A DNA stretch of 64,000 nt from Lachnospiraceae bacterium (GCA_024690425.1 JAILCT010000180.1:14818-78817), one strand, 5' to 3'; numbered from the stretch's first letter, positions 9,947 to 20,389 are shown. Numbers and translations: made by a program. The notes: generated by a model from the sequence alone, not told the origin.

Positions 9947-10068
9947 GATTCTCCTCCTTGTTCCTGTCCCATAACGGGTACAATACAATTGCAGATCATG
10001 AACAATATGTATTTGTTCAGATCGGTCAAGCTCCTGGCGTTGCCTTCGCATACACCGAAGCACCCTAC
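9947..10068 (-). ncRNA. Candidate structured leader RNA upstream of the ECF subunit
   Basis: A near-consensus promoter places the transcription start near 10068, leaving about 120 bases before the ECF subunit ATG. This leader contains CTTCG/CGAAG and GGC-AAC-GCC hairpins near its 5' end, a strong hairpin TGAACAA/TTGTTCA extended by GATC on both sides, and a possible closing pair of GGGTGC with GTACCC. It does not match an FMN, classical TPP, cobalamin, THF or T-box pattern that I know. A vitamin-responsive riboswitch is plausible but unproven. Confidence 0.45.
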
Positions 10069-10074
10069 ACCTTA

Positions 10075-10102
10075 ATTATATAAAACACATGCCCCCTGTC
10101 AA
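10075..10102 (-). promoter_or_regulatory. Promoter of the ECF subunit, overlapping a terminator
   Basis: TTGACA (10097-10102), a 16-base spacer and TATAAT (10075-10080) on the minus strand. The -35 box lies in the loop side of the coaBC terminator hairpin. Confidence 0.75.
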
Positions 10103-10120
10103 TACGGGAGCATGTGTTTT
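10082..10120 (-). terminator. Terminator after coaBC (A/T-flanked on both strands)
   Basis: AAAACACATGC (10082-10092) pairs perfectly with GCATGTGTTTT (10110-10120), with extra C/G pairs inside. A and T tracts flank both sides. On the minus strand it ends the coaBC transcript 62 bases past the stop. Confidence 0.75.
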
Positions 10121-10181
10121 AATGTACTATTTTTCATACAATCCGCTGCAATAAAGAGCAGGACAAAATACAATATAAGCC

Positions 10182-11384
10182 TCATATTCTGTCGATGATC
10201 GCATCAAGCAGCTCCATGGCAGCTGCCTTCTTGCTCATAAGCTCAAGCTCTCTGGTTGAATCGGCCGTTATAAGGGTCAGCACATTTGTATCTCCCTTAA
10301 ATCCCGCACCCTCAACCCTTAAGCTGTTGGCTGCGATCATATCGAGGTTCTTCTTCTCAAGCTTCTTTCTGGAGTTCTCTATCATGTTCTCGGTCTCCAT
10401 GGAGAAGCCGCACAGGAACTGTCCCGGTCTCTTGTGCTCTCCGAGGTACTTAAGGATATCCTTTGTCCTCTCCAGAGGAATCGATAAGTCCTCATCCTTC
10501 TTCTTCATCTTCTGGTCGGCAACAGTCGCCGGTCTGTAATCGGCCACTGCCGCAGCTTTAATGATTATATCCATCTCATCCGACCGTGATGTCACCTCAT
10601 TAAACATATCTTCGGCAGAAGTTATCTGAACATAATCCACAAACATGGGCGGCCTGACCGAGACCTGACCGCTTACCAGCGTAACCTGTGCGCCGCGGAG
10701 CATTGCAGCTTCAGCTATCGCATATCCCATCTTACCCGATGAATGATTCGTAATATACCTGACCGGATCAAGTGCTTCCTGGGTCGGTCCCGCCGTAACA
10801 AGGACCTTCCTTCCCTTAAGATCCTTATCGTGAGCAAGCTCATACATTATGTATGATAAGAGGATCTCCGGTTCGGGCATCTTGCCTGCTCCGGTATCAC
10901 CGCACGCAAGGTAGCCGGTTGCGGGAGTTATCACTCCGTAGCCGTAGCCTTCAAGCTTCTTAAGGTTATCCGTCACAACCGGATTCTCATACATATTGGT
11001 GTTCATGGCAGGAGAAATATACTTCTTACACCTGCATGCCATCACAGTGGTAGTCAGCATGTCATCGGCTATACCGCAGGCAAGCTTGCCAATGACATTG
11101 GCGGTTGCAGGTGCGACCATAACTACATCCGCCCTCTTGGCAAGGGATACATGTTCAACCGAGAACTCAAAGTTGCGGTCGAAGGTATCCACCAGACATT
11201 TATTCCCGGTAAGCGTCTCAAACGTTATCGGATTGATGAAGTTGGTTGCGTTCTTTGTCATGAGAACATGCACATCAGCTTCAAGTTTCTTAAGCGAACT
11301 GGCAAGCGATGCGATCTTATACGCAGCAATGCTGCCGGTCACTCCCAGCAGCACTGTTTTATTCTTAAGTGTAAAATCACTCAT
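10182..11384 (-). CDS. coaBC: Phosphopantothenoylcysteine synthetase/decarboxylase
   Basis: About 400 residues. The N-terminal CoaC flavoprotein domain has LLGVTGSIAAYK, the active-site His in VEHVSLAKRADV, PAMNTNMYENP and the substrate-clamp Cys in GYLACGDTGAGKMPEP. The C-terminal CoaB domain begins near residue 180 (KVLVTAGPTQEALDPVRYITN, SSGKMG). It performs two steps from 4'-phosphopantothenate to 4'-phosphopantetheine in coenzyme A synthesis. I prefer the ATG at 11384 (MSDFTL), spaced correctly from AAAGG; the ATG at 11393 lies directly on that site. It is the last gene of the paaK-ACT-SseB-like operon. Confidence 0.95.
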   Translation of the reverse strand: MSDFTLKNKTVLLGVTGSIAAYKIASLASSLKKLEADVHVLMTKNATNFINPITFETLTGNKCLVDTFDRNFEFSVEHVSLAKRADVVMVAPATANVIGKLACGIADDMLTTTVMACRCKKYISPAMNTNMYENPVVTDNLKKLEGYGYGVITPATGYLACGDTGAGKMPEPEILLSYIMYELAHDKDLKGRKVLVTAGPTQEALDPVRYITNHSSGKMGYAIAEAAMLRGAQVTLVSGQVSVRPPMFVDYVQITSAEDMFNEVTSRSDEMDIIIKAAAVADYRPATVADQKMKKKDEDLSIPLERTKDILKYLGEHKRPGQFLCGFSMETENMIENSRKKLEKKNLDMIAANSLRVEGAGFKGDTNVLTLITADSTRELELMSKKAAAMELLDAIIDRI

Positions 11385-11389
11385 ATCTC

Positions 11390-12853
11390 TCATCCTTTTT
11401 GAGCCTGTTTCTCCGATTCAGCCGCCTTAAGCATAGCGTCATACATTTCCCTGGTTATGTATGTGCCTGCTGCCGGAAACCTGGTCGGATTAATGGCACA
11501 GTCAAACTTGTCTATAAGTCCCTTCACCGAGTGGACCATTCCGTCCCACTCCTTACCGTATTCTGACCTCAGTCTTCTCCAGTCCGTATACATTATTATG
11601 GCATCCTTGTCACCCTTACCCTTCATTGTGGCTATGCCGGAGCCAAGATCATTACCCTCGTTATCATGCTTCATGGGGATTATAAACCTGGCCTTGAGCA
11701 TCTCAGCTCCCAGGAACCTGTAATACAGCCTGAAGTCAAGCGCCGCCTTATCATCATCCTTGTCCGGAGCATCCATCTGACCGATCAGGAGCATCCATTT
11801 TACAAGATCCGGATTCGTTACCGGTATGTTCTCGACCGGGATGCCCGAATGATCCGGCGCATCGGCAAGCATTCCTGCACTGATCGACACCTGCACGGCA
11901 TTGACGGCCGCACCGCATGCACCGTTTATATAGAAATTGCCGGCAAGGAAATTGGTTATCCCCTTCCTGTCGTCACCATTCCTTACAACGGCAAGCTCAG
12001 TCATGTCATTGTTATACAGCTTTCTGTAATGCCTCCTGTATGCCTTGGAAACCAGAAGTATGCTGGGTGGTGTACATATATAAGCCCCATCGCCGGCATC
12101 CACATTCTGTGAGAACAGATGGGCTTCACCGGTCCTCTTATCATGCACGTAGTATATCTCATCAGCATTCACTATCTTGCTGCACAGGGCCTTTATTATC
12201 TTATCGAGCCTCTTCTTCCGGTCATTGCTTACTTCTTCGTCTTCGTCCCTGCCTGCGTGATTCGTATACCAGATATTAAGCCGCCATATCTCCGAACAGT
12301 CGGTGATACTCAGCTTCTCAATCTCATCATCGGAAAGATCCAGCACCCTGTCCTTGACATAGGCATCTCCAAGTGCACTGACATAGGCATCATGTACTGC
12401 GTTCTCACCCATGTCACGTGTATAAAGGACTGTACCTACCCTGATATTCTTAACGGCTCCATCCTCAAGTATCATTGATACCAGGCAGTCGGTGGCACTC
12501 GTCACATTCTCGCCGTCCCTGTCTATTCCCTGAATAACAGTTACATCAGCTTCTCTCTTATCATCACCGAAATTAAGAAGCGAAACAGTCATACCGGCCT
12601 CGGCATTTCCCTTGAGATTACCTGTAACAACGATATTATCGGTTCCCTGTACCGGCTTGACATCAAGGATACCCATCACAAAGGATCCCCTGATAACATC
12701 CTCCTCTTCCTCCTCGGGTTCCGAAGGTCCTCCGTGGATCACATCGCCTACGATCCCGTCGTCAAGATCATTCACAAGAGAGCTCTCAAGTGCGTCTAAC
12801 TCTTCCTGCGCTGCCTCTTTCTTACCCTTCTTGAACTTATTGAATAAACCCAT
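11390..12853 (-). CDS. SseB-like domain protein with N-terminal EF-Tu-domain-2-like region
   Basis: 487 residues, soluble. After a basic N-terminus (GLFNKFKKGKK) and an acidic linker, residues about 55-150 resemble the beta-barrel domain 2 of translation GTPases (GSFVMGILDVKPVQGTDNIVV, GNLKGNAEAGM). The C-terminal third (about 340-480) resembles the SseB N-terminal family: KARFIIPM, IIMYTDWRRL and a closing INPTRFPAAGTYITREM. No enzymatic motif is visible and function is unknown. It sits between the ACT gene and coaBC, with its stop beside the coaBC start, so translation is probably coupled. Confidence 0.6.
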   Translation of the reverse strand: MGLFNKFKKGKKEAAQEELDALESSLVNDLDDGIVGDVIHGGPSEPEEEEEDVIRGSFVMGILDVKPVQGTDNIVVTGNLKGNAEAGMTVSLLNFGDDKREADVTVIQGIDRDGENVTSATDCLVSMILEDGAVKNIRVGTVLYTRDMGENAVHDAYVSALGDAYVKDRVLDLSDDEIEKLSITDCSEIWRLNIWYTNHAGRDEDEEVSNDRKKRLDKIIKALCSKIVNADEIYYVHDKRTGEAHLFSQNVDAGDGAYICTPPSILLVSKAYRRHYRKLYNNDMTELAVVRNGDDRKGITNFLAGNFYINGACGAAVNAVQVSISAGMLADAPDHSGIPVENIPVTNPDLVKWMLLIGQMDAPDKDDDKAALDFRLYYRFLGAEMLKARFIIPMKHDNEGNDLGSGIATMKGKGDKDAIIMYTDWRRLRSEYGKEWDGMVHSVKGLIDKFDCAINPTRFPAAGTYITREMYDAMLKAAESEKQAQKG

Positions 12854-12880
12854 ATTATCCCCCTTTTTTTACTCAGATGA

Positions 12881-13306
12881 TCAACCGCTTATCTCCTCAT
12901 CGGATGCAAGCTCGAATCCCTTGTCGGAAAGAAGCTTCTCTGTAGCTTCCACATCATCGACCCTCAGCACAACATATGCCCCGAACTGCTTGTTTGATGT
13001 AAACGCATAGGTATACATCAGGTTGATATTTGCCTCTTCAAGTGTCTTCAGTATTTTATAGAGGGCACCCTGCCTGTCATCCATCTTAACGGCAACCACG
13101 CTCGTCACCTTGGACAGAATGTTCTCGGCAAGCAGCGCCCTTGCCTTCTCGAGATCCGAGACTATCATCCTTACAATACCGTAATCTTCGGAATCCCCGA
13201 TACTCAGCGCCCTTATATTAACATCTGACTCAGAAATGCCTTTAAGCACCTCCGACAGCCTTCCCTGCTTGTTCTCAATAAACACCGACAACTGCCTTAC
13301 TGCCAT
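12881..13306 (-). CDS. Tandem ACT domain protein
   Basis: 141 residues with two ACT-type modules: residues 1-65 (QLSVFIENKQGRLSEVLKGI, LSIGDSEDYGIVRMIV) and 70-136 (VVAVKMDDRQGALYKILKTL, YTYAFTSNKQFGAYVVLRV). ACT domains bind amino acids or related small ligands. Such stand-alone pairs are commonly found beside phenylacetate-CoA ligase genes in Clostridia, as here (39 bases after paaK), which suggests aromatic amino-acid-type sensing for that enzyme. That link is inference. Confidence 0.85.
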   Translation of the reverse strand: MAVRQLSVFIENKQGRLSEVLKGISESDVNIRALSIGDSEDYGIVRMIVSDLEKARALLAENILSKVTSVVAVKMDDRQGALYKILKTLEEANINLMYTYAFTSNKQFGAYVVLRVDDVEATEKLLSDKGFELASDEEISG

Positions 13307-13345
13307 ACATCCACCTCCTGTTATTACAGCATCATATGTTTCTTC

Positions 13346-14650
13346 CTAATGCAGCTTCCTGTTATCAATAACCCTGACAGCCTTACCTTCACTTCTCTGT
13401 ATTGTCTTAGGCGGGACAAGATGGATCTTGGGTCCTATGCCTAACATCGTACGCATTGCCGCTGCCAGTTCCTTCTCCCTGGCCTGCATATCGGCAATGT
13501 TATCCGAGAACTGATCCGGTGTGAGCTCAACATCTATATCAAGAGTATCAGTATTGTTCTTACGGTCAACATAGATCATATAGTTGGGCGTATAACCCTC
13601 ATTGAGCAGAACTGTCTCTATCTGGCTCGGGAATACATTGACACCCCTTATGATCATCATATCATCGCTTCTTCCCATGGGCTTGCACATCTTGACATGA
13701 GTACGTCCGCAGGAACACTTGCCTCTCGTCAGAACACATATGTCTCTTGTCCTGTAACGAAGAAGCGGAAATGCCTCCTTGTCAAGTGCCGTAAATACGA
13801 GCTCTCCCTTTTCTCCTTCCGGGAGTACTTCTCCTGTATCAGGATCGATTATCTCAGCGTAAAAATGATCCTCGTTTATATGCATTCCGGTCTGCTCACT
13901 GCACTCAAATGCAACTCCCGGTCCGCTTGTCTCGGTAAGACCGTAAATATCATATGCCTTGATGCCCAGGCCTTCTTCTATCGCATGCCGCATCTCCTCT
14001 GTCCAGGGTTCTGCTCCGAAAATACCGGCCTTAAGCTTATTATCCTCAGGCTTATATCCCCTGTCCCTTAATGACTCTGCAACAAAAGCCGCATAGCTTG
14101 GTGTACAGCAGAGGATCGTTGCATCCAGGTCCATCATGAACTGGATCTGGCGCTCGGTATTGCCCGAAGACATGGGCAGAGTCATAGCTCCCAGTTTATG
14201 GGCCCCTCCGTGAAGACCCGCACCTCCGGTAAAGAGGCCGTACCCGTATGCCACCTGAACAACATCCTCATCGGTACCTCCGGCTGCAACTATAGCTCTT
14301 GCGCAGCACTCCTCCCACAGATCGATATCATGCTGTGTATAGAAGGCGACCACCCTTTTACCTGTGGTTCCCGAAGTCGAATGTATCCTTACACAATTCT
14401 TAAGGGGTGTTGCAAGCAACCCGTACGGATAGCACTCCCTAAGATCATCCTTCTTAAGGAAAGGAAGCTTCTTTATATCATCCACTCCCTTTATGTCTTC
14501 CGGCTTAACCCCTTTTTTATCCATCAGGTCCCTGTAATACTTAACGTTGTCATAAACATGCCTGACCTGCTTAACTATCTTCTCATTTTGTATCCTGCGA
14601 ATCTCTTCATATGGAGCAGTCTCTATCTCCGGTTGAAAATATTGTCCCAT
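13346..14650 (-). CDS. paaK: Phenylacetate-CoA ligase
   Basis: 434 residues, normal for this adenylate-forming enzyme. Visible are the AMP-binding loop STSGTTGKRVVAF, YGLTETSGPGVAFEC, RYRTRDI, a Cys cluster (CSCGRTHVKMC) and the C-terminal PaaK motif MIIRGVNVFPSQIE. It activates phenylacetate, or a related arylacetate, to its CoA thioester. I set the start at 14650 (MGQYFQ), directly behind GAGGAGG; the upstream in-frame ATG at 14677 has no ribosome site. First gene of an operon with the ACT protein, SseB-like protein and coaBC. Confidence 0.93.
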   Translation of the reverse strand: MGQYFQPEIETAPYEEIRRIQNEKIVKQVRHVYDNVKYYRDLMDKKGVKPEDIKGVDDIKKLPFLKKDDLRECYPYGLLATPLKNCVRIHSTSGTTGKRVVAFYTQHDIDLWEECCARAIVAAGGTDEDVVQVAYGYGLFTGGAGLHGGAHKLGAMTLPMSSGNTERQIQFMMDLDATILCCTPSYAAFVAESLRDRGYKPEDNKLKAGIFGAEPWTEEMRHAIEEGLGIKAYDIYGLTETSGPGVAFECSEQTGMHINEDHFYAEIIDPDTGEVLPEGEKGELVFTALDKEAFPLLRYRTRDICVLTRGKCSCGRTHVKMCKPMGRSDDMMIIRGVNVFPSQIETVLLNEGYTPNYMIYVDRKNNTDTLDIDVELTPDQFSDNIADMQAREKELAAAMRTMLGIGPKIHLVPPKTIQRSEGKAVRVIDNRKLH

Positions 14651-14681
14651 CGGGCTTTCCTCCTCGTAATTCTTCAAAACA

Positions 14682-14711
14682 ATTCTAATATTTCAAAGCA
14701 TTATTCGTCAA
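14682..14711 (-). promoter_or_regulatory. Promoter of the paaK operon
   Basis: TTGACG (14706-14711), an 18-base spacer and TAGAAT (14682-14687) on the minus strand, about 30 bases upstream of the paaK start. Confidence 0.6.
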
Positions 14712-14739
14712 TGCTTTTAGCGTGTGTATTTTAACAAAA

Positions 14740-15630
14740 TTATACCTGTCCCGACCTTTTTAACCCCTCGGCAAGCGGAGTGGTCTCAGGCAGGAGTTCC
14801 ATAAACCTCTCTGATGAATAATATGCGGACTCTTCCGCCCTTAAAGGAAAGGGAAGAGGGATATTCTTCTCATACACATCCCTGACAGATACATCAACCT
14901 TCTCAAACGGCGTGCCAAGAGAACTCAGAGCCTCCTCAAATATGTCATAGGTTATACGTTCCCCGCTGCAGAAATTATATGCTTCCTCCGTCTCATCCGG
15001 AGTAAGCTCGCACAGGTTCTTAAGAGCCATTGCCGCATCCCTTACATATATCATCTGCCAGTATCCGTCGGCCCCTTCCGGATGCAATATCTGCCCCGCC
15101 CTGTTGATCCATTCAAAATAAAGGCTCTCTCTTGGCGCATAATTAAGAGGCCCGTAAAGAACTGCCGGCCTTACGGAGATGCCCTTTATCATATAGCGTT
15201 TCGCCGCTTCATGAAGCTCATGTTCGAGCGAAACCTTGCCGGCTATATATTCCCCTTCGGGTCCTTCCTTAAAAGCATCCGCAAGAGGCGACTCTTCATC
15301 TATTACACCATCTCCCGGATTTCTGTATACATCAACCGTGCTTATAAAGATGTATTCTGAGAGCCTGCCCGTGTCAAGGAATCTCAGTATCCCCTCAATG
15401 TCGCCTTTCTCATAAGCGCAAAAATCAACCACGGTATCATATCCTTCACCGGAAAGGCCAAGTGCCTTCAGGCCATCCTCATCATGCCTGTCGCCCGTCA
15501 GTTCCCTGACGCCTTCAAGGCCGATCTTAATGCTGCCCCTGTTCAGTACCGTGATCTCATGATCCTTATGCGCAAGCTGCACGAACCATCTTCCGAAGAA
15601 ATAGCTCCCGCCTATCACAAGTATTTTCAT
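14740..15630 (-). CDS. NAD-dependent epimerase/dehydratase family protein
   Basis: 296 residues of the extended short-chain dehydrogenase type. The N-terminus [17 protein letters not shown] is a Rossmann nucleotide-binding loop (usual GxxGxxG, here GGSYFFG). [13 protein letters not shown] and [12 protein letters not shown] follow, then a region with [14 protein letters not shown]. The usual YxxxK catalytic pair is represented only by YIAGKVSLE, so a Y-IAG-K match is possible. It resembles chloroplast CSP41-type and sugar-epimerase-like proteins; substrate unknown. Its start overlaps the copA stop by 4 bases, so it is translationally coupled. Confidence 0.75.
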   Translation of the reverse strand: MKILVIGGSYFFGRWFVQLAHKDHEITVLNRGSIKIGLEGVRELTGDRHDEDGLKALGLSGEGYDTVVDFCAYEKGDIEGILRFLDTGRLSEYIFISTVDVYRNPGDGVIDEESPLADAFKEGPEGEYIAGKVSLEHELHEAAKRYMIKGISVRPAVLYGPLNYAPRESLYFEWINRAGQILHPEGADGYWQMIYVRDAAMALKNLCELTPDETEEAYNFCSGERITYDIFEEALSSLGTPFEKVDVSVRDVYEKNIPLPFPLRAEESAYYSSERFMELLPETTPLAEGLKRSGQV

Positions 15631-18209
15631 ACTATACCCGTAACCGTATAATCCTTATCTTCCACTGCCTTCTTAAGCACTTCATCAGACACATCCTCAG
15701 ACAGCCTGACCACAGCGTTATTCTTCTCATGGCTTACCAGGGCTTCGGTCACACCCTCTACTGCTTCCAAGGCCTTCCTGACTGTTGCTTCACAGTGGGC
15801 GCACATCATTCCTTCTATACTTATCGTCTTCTCCATTACATTATCCTCCGCTTTATTTTTAATATTTTTATCCTCTTTATTCCCTGTATTTCCTTTTATC
15901 TCCGTGCCGGTTTCCCCTGTCTTTATATCATCCGGCAGGCTGACCCCCGCACGCGGACGGTCCTTTGTTTTATCATAGATCCTTACAAGATTAAGCCTCA
16001 GGGCATTGCTTACGACACAGAAGCTTGAAAGGCTCATGGCCGCTGCGCCGAACATAGGACTCAATTTAAGACCCAGCTTATAGTATGCTCCCGCAGCGAG
16101 CGGGATTCCTATTATATTGTATATGAATGCCCAGAAGAGATTCTCATGTATGTTCCTGAGTGTCGCCCTTGACAATGCTATTGCTGCAGGTACATCAGAA
16201 ATATCGCTCTTCATAAGGACCACATCAGCCGCGTCTATTGCAATATCCGTACCGGCTCCTATTGCAATGCCGGTATCTGCGCACGTAAGCGCCGGGGCAT
16301 CATTTATCCCGTCCCCTACCATTATAACCTTGCCGTATTTCTTAAGGTTCTCAATCGTCATTGCCTTGCCTTCGGGGTAAAGACCGGCAACTATCCTGTC
16401 AACCCCTGCCTTACCTCCTATGGCTGCCGCCGTGCGTTCATTATCTCCGGTTAACATAACTGTCGAGATACCCATACCCTTCAGTCTCTTTATCGCTTCG
16501 GCCGCTTCATCTCTTATGGTATCCGCAACAGCTATTATACCCAGTACCTTTGCATCGTCCGCAAAGAAAAGCGGGGTCTTGCCGTCTGCGGCGAGCTTAT
16601 CTGCAAGGGAAGATAGCTCATCGATACCTTCCCTGTCGGAGCATTCGGATGTTATGTAAATCAAATTGCCCCCGTACAGTGTCCTGCCCGCATACATACC
16701 CTTAAGTCCCCTGCCGGGTATTGCCGCAAAGTCATCCAAAGTCCCCGATGTATCTATCTTCCTCTTATCGCACTCATCCCTTACAGCCCTGCTCAAGGGG
16801 TGTTCACTCCTCCCTTCAAGGGTTCCTGCAAGCTTTAAGAATTCTACCTCATCGATCCTAAGAGGAATGATATCGGTCACAACAGGCTGCCCCTTGGTCA
16901 CTGTTCCCGTCTTATCAAGAACCACTATCTCAGCCCTTCCGGCCGATTCAAGAGAAGCCGCAGTCTTAAACAGTATTCCCTTCCTTGCACCCACTCCGTT
17001 ACCTACCATGATCGCAACCGGTGTTGCAAGTCCCAGGGCACACGGGCAGCTTATGACAAGGACCGAGATCGCCCTTGTTACCGAAAATCCGGGATCCATG
17101 CCCAAAAGCATCCATACGATAAAAGTCACAAGCGAGATTCCTATCACAACAGGTACAAAAACTCCCGATACCCTGTCTGCTGTCTTGGCTATCGGAGCCT
17201 TGGTGGCAGCAGCATCCGAGACCATGCGGATTATCCTTGAAAGTGTTGTGTCCTCCGCAACCCTTACGGCCCTGCATTCAAGATATCCCGATGTATTGAT
17301 GGTGGCAGCTGATACAATGTCTCCTTCTGCCTTATCAACAGGGATGCTCTCTCCCGTAAGTGCCGATTCATCAACTGCCGATACTCCGGATATCACAACA
17401 CCGTCAACAGGTATGGAATCACCGGGCCTTACGGCAAAGATATCGCCTTTTTCCACAACATCGATGGGAACCTCCTCCTCATGTCCGTCCCGTATGAGCC
17501 TTGCAGTCTGCGGAGACAGGCTCATAAGTCCCTTAAGGGCATCTGTTGTTTTGCCCTTGCTCCTTGCTTCAAGCATCTTACCGACAGTAATGAGAGTTAA
17601 GATCATCGCCGCAGATTCAAAATAGAGCTCATGATAATATCCCCTCACGGCATCCATATCCCCGTTTCCGGATGCATTGCACATCAATATGAAGGTAAAT
17701 ACGCTGTAAAGAAATGAAATACCGCTCCCAAGGGCCACAAGCGTATCCATGTTGGGCGCCCTGTGAAGCAGGCTCGTAAACCCGCTGACAAAAAACCTGC
17801 TGTTTATGGCCATAATGATCAGGCATAAGATCATCTGGGCAATGGTTAACATAACGTGATCATCCCGAAAGAAGCCGGGAACAGGAAGAGACAACATGGT
17901 ATGTCCCATCGACAGATACATAAGGAGTATCAGAAATATGAGGGATGCTGCGAGTCTCCTGATGAGAACAGGCGTCTCAAGATCCTTAAGGTCTTCAAGT
18001 CCGGTGCTGCCCTCCTTGACTCCCGCGCCATATCCGGCAGCCTTGACAGCTTCGATTATATCAGAATCCGAGGCATTGCCCTCCACGCCCATAAGGCCTG
18101 TAAGCAGGCTGACTGAGCAGGAGGTAACACCTTCAACGGAAGAAACTGCCTTCTCTACCCGCGCCTGGCAGGCTGCGCAGCTCATTCCTGTAACTTCATA
18201 CTGTTTCAT
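15627..18209 (-). CDS. copA: Copper-transporting P-type ATPase with HMA domains at both ends
   Basis: About 860 residues. It begins with a heavy-metal-binding domain ([11 protein letters not shown]), then P1B-ATPase membrane segments with the CPC metal site ([13 protein letters not shown]), the TGES actuator motif, the phosphorylated Asp in DKTGT and [10 protein letters not shown]. The C-terminus adds a Lys/Asp/Asn-rich linker and a second HMA domain ([16 protein letters not shown]), which in many species is the separate chaperone CopZ. I start at 18209 (MKQYEV), 4 bases after the upp stop; the longer frame would overlap upp by about 100 bases. Predicted to export Cu(I). Confidence 0.93.
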   Translation of the reverse strand: MKQYEVTGMSCAACQARVEKAVSSVEGVTSCSVSLLTGLMGVEGNASDSDIIEAVKAAGYGAGVKEGSTGLEDLKDLETPVLIRRLAASLIFLILLMYLSMGHTMLSLPVPGFFRDDHVMLTIAQMILCLIIMAINSRFFVSGFTSLLHRAPNMDTLVALGSGISFLYSVFTFILMCNASGNGDMDAVRGYYHELYFESAAMILTLITVGKMLEARSKGKTTDALKGLMSLSPQTARLIRDGHEEEVPIDVVEKGDIFAVRPGDSIPVDGVVISGVSAVDESALTGESIPVDKAEGDIVSAATINTSGYLECRAVRVAEDTTLSRIIRMVSDAAATKAPIAKTADRVSGVFVPVVIGISLVTFIVWMLLGMDPGFSVTRAISVLVISCPCALGLATPVAIMVGNGVGARKGILFKTAASLESAGRAEIVVLDKTGTVTKGQPVVTDIIPLRIDEVEFLKLAGTLEGRSEHPLSRAVRDECDKRKIDTSGTLDDFAAIPGRGLKGMYAGRTLYGGNLIYITSECSDREGIDELSSLADKLAADGKTPLFFADDAKVLGIIAVADTIRDEAAEAIKRLKGMGISTVMLTGDNERTAAAIGGKAGVDRIVAGLYPEGKAMTIENLKKYGKVIMVGDGINDAPALTCADTGIAIGAGTDIAIDAADVVLMKSDISDVPAAIALSRATLRNIHENLFWAFIYNIIGIPLAAGAYYKLGLKLSPMFGAAAMSLSSFCVVSNALRLNLVRIYDKTKDRPRAGVSLPDDIKTGETGTEIKGNTGNKEDKNIKNKAEDNVMEKTISIEGMMCAHCEATVRKALEAVEGVTEALVSHEKNNAVVRLSEDVSDEVLKKAVEDKDYTVTGIV

Positions 18210-18213
18210 ATCA

Positions 18214-18858
18214 TCACTTCGTTCCGAATATCCTGTCTCCCGCGTCTCCGAGTCCGGGGCAGATATAGGCATCTGCATTAAGCTCCCTGTCAAGATGTCC
18301 CACATAGATCTGAACATCCGGATGAGCCTTGTTCAGTCTCTCAAGTCCCTCGGGTGCGGCTATTATACACATAAACTTAATATTCACTCCGCCATGCATC
18401 TTGATCTGGTTTATCGCATCAACAGCCGAACCTCCGGTTGCAAGCATAGGATCCATAACCACAATGGTCCTCTGCTCTATCGGGCTTGGAAGCTTGCAGT
18501 AGTATTCCTGAGGTTCATGAGTCTCCTCATCACGGTACATTCCTATATGTCCCACCTTGGCTGTCGGAACAAGCGCCAGAACTCCGCTGACCATACCCAG
18601 GCCTGCTCGGAGGATCGGTACAAGGGCCAGCTTACGGCCGGCGATCATAGGTGTCCTGCACTTCTCGATCGGGGTCTCGACCTCCACCTCCTCCATCGGG
18701 AGATCGCTCAATGCCTCAAATCCCTCAAGCATTGCTATCTCCTCAACAAGCTTGCGGAACTCATTGGTCCCTGTATTCTTATCCCTTAGCATGGATATCT
18801 TATGCTGTATAAGCGGATGCTTTGATATTGTGATATTCTCAATATTTCCGTAACTCAT
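18214..18858 (-). CDS. upp: Uracil phosphoribosyltransferase
   Basis: 214 residues, close to the usual 209. Motifs are [14 protein letters not shown], the PRPP loop [12 protein letters not shown], and the C-terminal uracil-binding [16 protein letters not shown]. It converts uracil and PRPP to UMP. It is 17 bases downstream of the uracil permease gene, so uptake and salvage are linked in one transcript. Confidence 0.97.
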   Translation of the reverse strand: MSYGNIENITISKHPLIQHKISMLRDKNTGTNEFRKLVEEIAMLEGFEALSDLPMEEVEVETPIEKCRTPMIAGRKLALVPILRAGLGMVSGVLALVPTAKVGHIGMYRDEETHEPQEYYCKLPSPIEQRTIVVMDPMLATGGSAVDAINQIKMHGGVNIKFMCIIAAPEGLERLNKAHPDVQIYVGHLDRELNADAYICPGLGDAGDRIFGTK

Positions 18859-18875
18859 ATCTTCCTCCTGATGGT

Positions 18876-20303
18876 TTATTTATCCTCTTCCTTTGCTTCT
18901 TCCTTACCGTCCGAACTTGTGATGTACACTCCCCTGCTCATGTCTCCCTTGGGATTTGAACCGAAGTTGTAATCATTGCCCGGAAGGATCGCATTTAAGA
19001 TTATTCCGGCGATCGCAGCGATCGCAAGAGCCGTCAGTGTGATGGATGTTGATCCGATATTAAATGTAAGACCGTCCGAAAAGCCCAGGCCGCATACAAA
19101 TATGACACCGGCAATGATCAGGTTCCTTGATTTTGTAAGGTCAACCCTGTTCTCTACAATATTCCTTACACCTATTGCCGAGATCATTCCGTACAGCATA
19201 AATGATATTCCGCCGATTATAGCTGTGGGCATGGTGGATATTATGGCCGAGAACTTGGGAACGAATGAAAGGATTATGGCCATGACTGCGGCGATCCTTA
19301 TTACAAGAGGATCATATACCTTGGACAGTTCGAGCACACCCGTATTCTCACCATATGTGGTGTTGGCCGGACCGCCTATAAGACCTGCAAACGCGGTAGC
19401 AAGTCCGTCACCTGTAAGCGTTCTGTGAAGACCAGGCTTCTCAATAAAGTTCTCCCCCACCGTAGCCGATATCGCAGACATATCCCCTATGTGTTCCATC
19501 ATAGAGGCGATCGCGATCGGAGCCATGACTAAAATGGCTGTAATATCAAACTTGCAGATCTGGAAATGCGGGAGTCCCAAAAACGCCGATGATGCCACCG
19601 AAGAATAATCGATCAGTGCACTTCCGTCGGGGTTGGTAAAACCCAGAGCATTGAATATGACTGCTACAACATATGAGATGACAACACCCATAAGGATAGG
19701 GATGATCTTGAACATTCCCTTCCCCCAGATATTGAAAATGATGACCACTGCAAGCGCTATGAAGGCAAGCAGCCAGTCGGTGGATGCATTGGAAATTGCC
19801 GATCCGGCAAGGGACAGACCTATGCATATGATGATAGGACCGGTCACTATCGGAGGCAGGAACCTCATAACCTTATGTATGCCTACAAGCTTGATCACAC
19901 CTGCAAGCACAAAATACAGGCATCCCGCAACAACAATACCTCCGCAGGCATATGCAGCCTTTTCATCGGCACCCATCGATGCGAACTTGCCCATGTTAAG
20001 ATTGGCAACCGTATAAAAGCCCCCGAGGAAAGCAAACGACGAACCAAGGAAAGCAGGAACCTTAAACTTGGAACATACGTGAAAAATAAGTGTTCCCACT
20101 CCGGCGCAGAAAAGCGTTACGGCGACCGTAAGTCCCCTTGTGACCGGCTGACCCGTTGCCTCCTTGAAATATCCTCCCACAAGGATGGGCACAAGGACCG
20201 TCGCACCAAACATCGCAAACATATGCTGCAGGCCCAGGATAAAGAGCTTGCCCTTACCCAGTTTCTTCGCATCCCTGATGGGTTCAATACCTTTTTGTTC
20301 CAT
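18876..20303 (-). CDS. uraA: Uracil permease (NCS2 family)
   Basis: About 475 residues with some 14 membrane segments. The N-terminus [20 protein letters not shown] and [18 protein letters not shown] are typical for uracil permeases of the UraA/PyrP type. The start at 20303 is spaced correctly behind GGGAGG. First gene of the uraA-upp-copA-epimerase run. Between its promoter and start I see no PyrR-binding loop that I can recognise with confidence. Confidence 0.95.
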   Translation of the reverse strand: MEQKGIEPIRDAKKLGKGKLFILGLQHMFAMFGATVLVPILVGGYFKEATGQPVTRGLTVAVTLFCAGVGTLIFHVCSKFKVPAFLGSSFAFLGGFYTVANLNMGKFASMGADEKAAYACGGIVVAGCLYFVLAGVIKLVGIHKVMRFLPPIVTGPIIICIGLSLAGSAISNASTDWLLAFIALAVVIIFNIWGKGMFKIIPILMGVVISYVVAVIFNALGFTNPDGSALIDYSSVASSAFLGLPHFQICKFDITAILVMAPIAIASMMEHIGDMSAISATVGENFIEKPGLHRTLTGDGLATAFAGLIGGPANTTYGENTGVLELSKVYDPLVIRIAAVMAIILSFVPKFSAIISTMPTAIIGGISFMLYGMISAIGVRNIVENRVDLTKSRNLIIAGVIFVCGLGFSDGLTFNIGSTSITLTALAIAAIAGIILNAILPGNDYNFGSNPKGDMSRGVYITSSDGKEEAKEEDK

Positions 20304-20351
20304 AATCATCCTCCCTAATACATTCAGAATACCTATGATTCCATCTTCTCC

Positions 20352-20380
20352 ATTCTAATACCTGGGGAGCGGTTTATCAA
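20352..20380 (-). promoter_or_regulatory. Promoter of uraA-upp operon
   Basis: TTGATA (20375-20380), a 17-base spacer and TAGAAT (20352-20357) on the minus strand, giving a leader of about 40 bases. Confidence 0.65.
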
Positions 20381-20389
20381 TACAAAATA

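Noticed and set aside
9947..10063. An N-terminal extension of 39 residues on the ECF subunit.
   Set aside because: The extension is charged and unlike the family, and a perfect AAGGAGGAG sits before the ATG at 9946; the extension lies in the leader RNA.
9947..10068. The leader partly resembles a TPP riboswitch (GGGTGC, a TTCG/CGAA stem, GATCTG).
   Set aside because: The invariant CTGAGA block is absent, and the second half does not fold like the TPP element. I left it as an unclassified leader.
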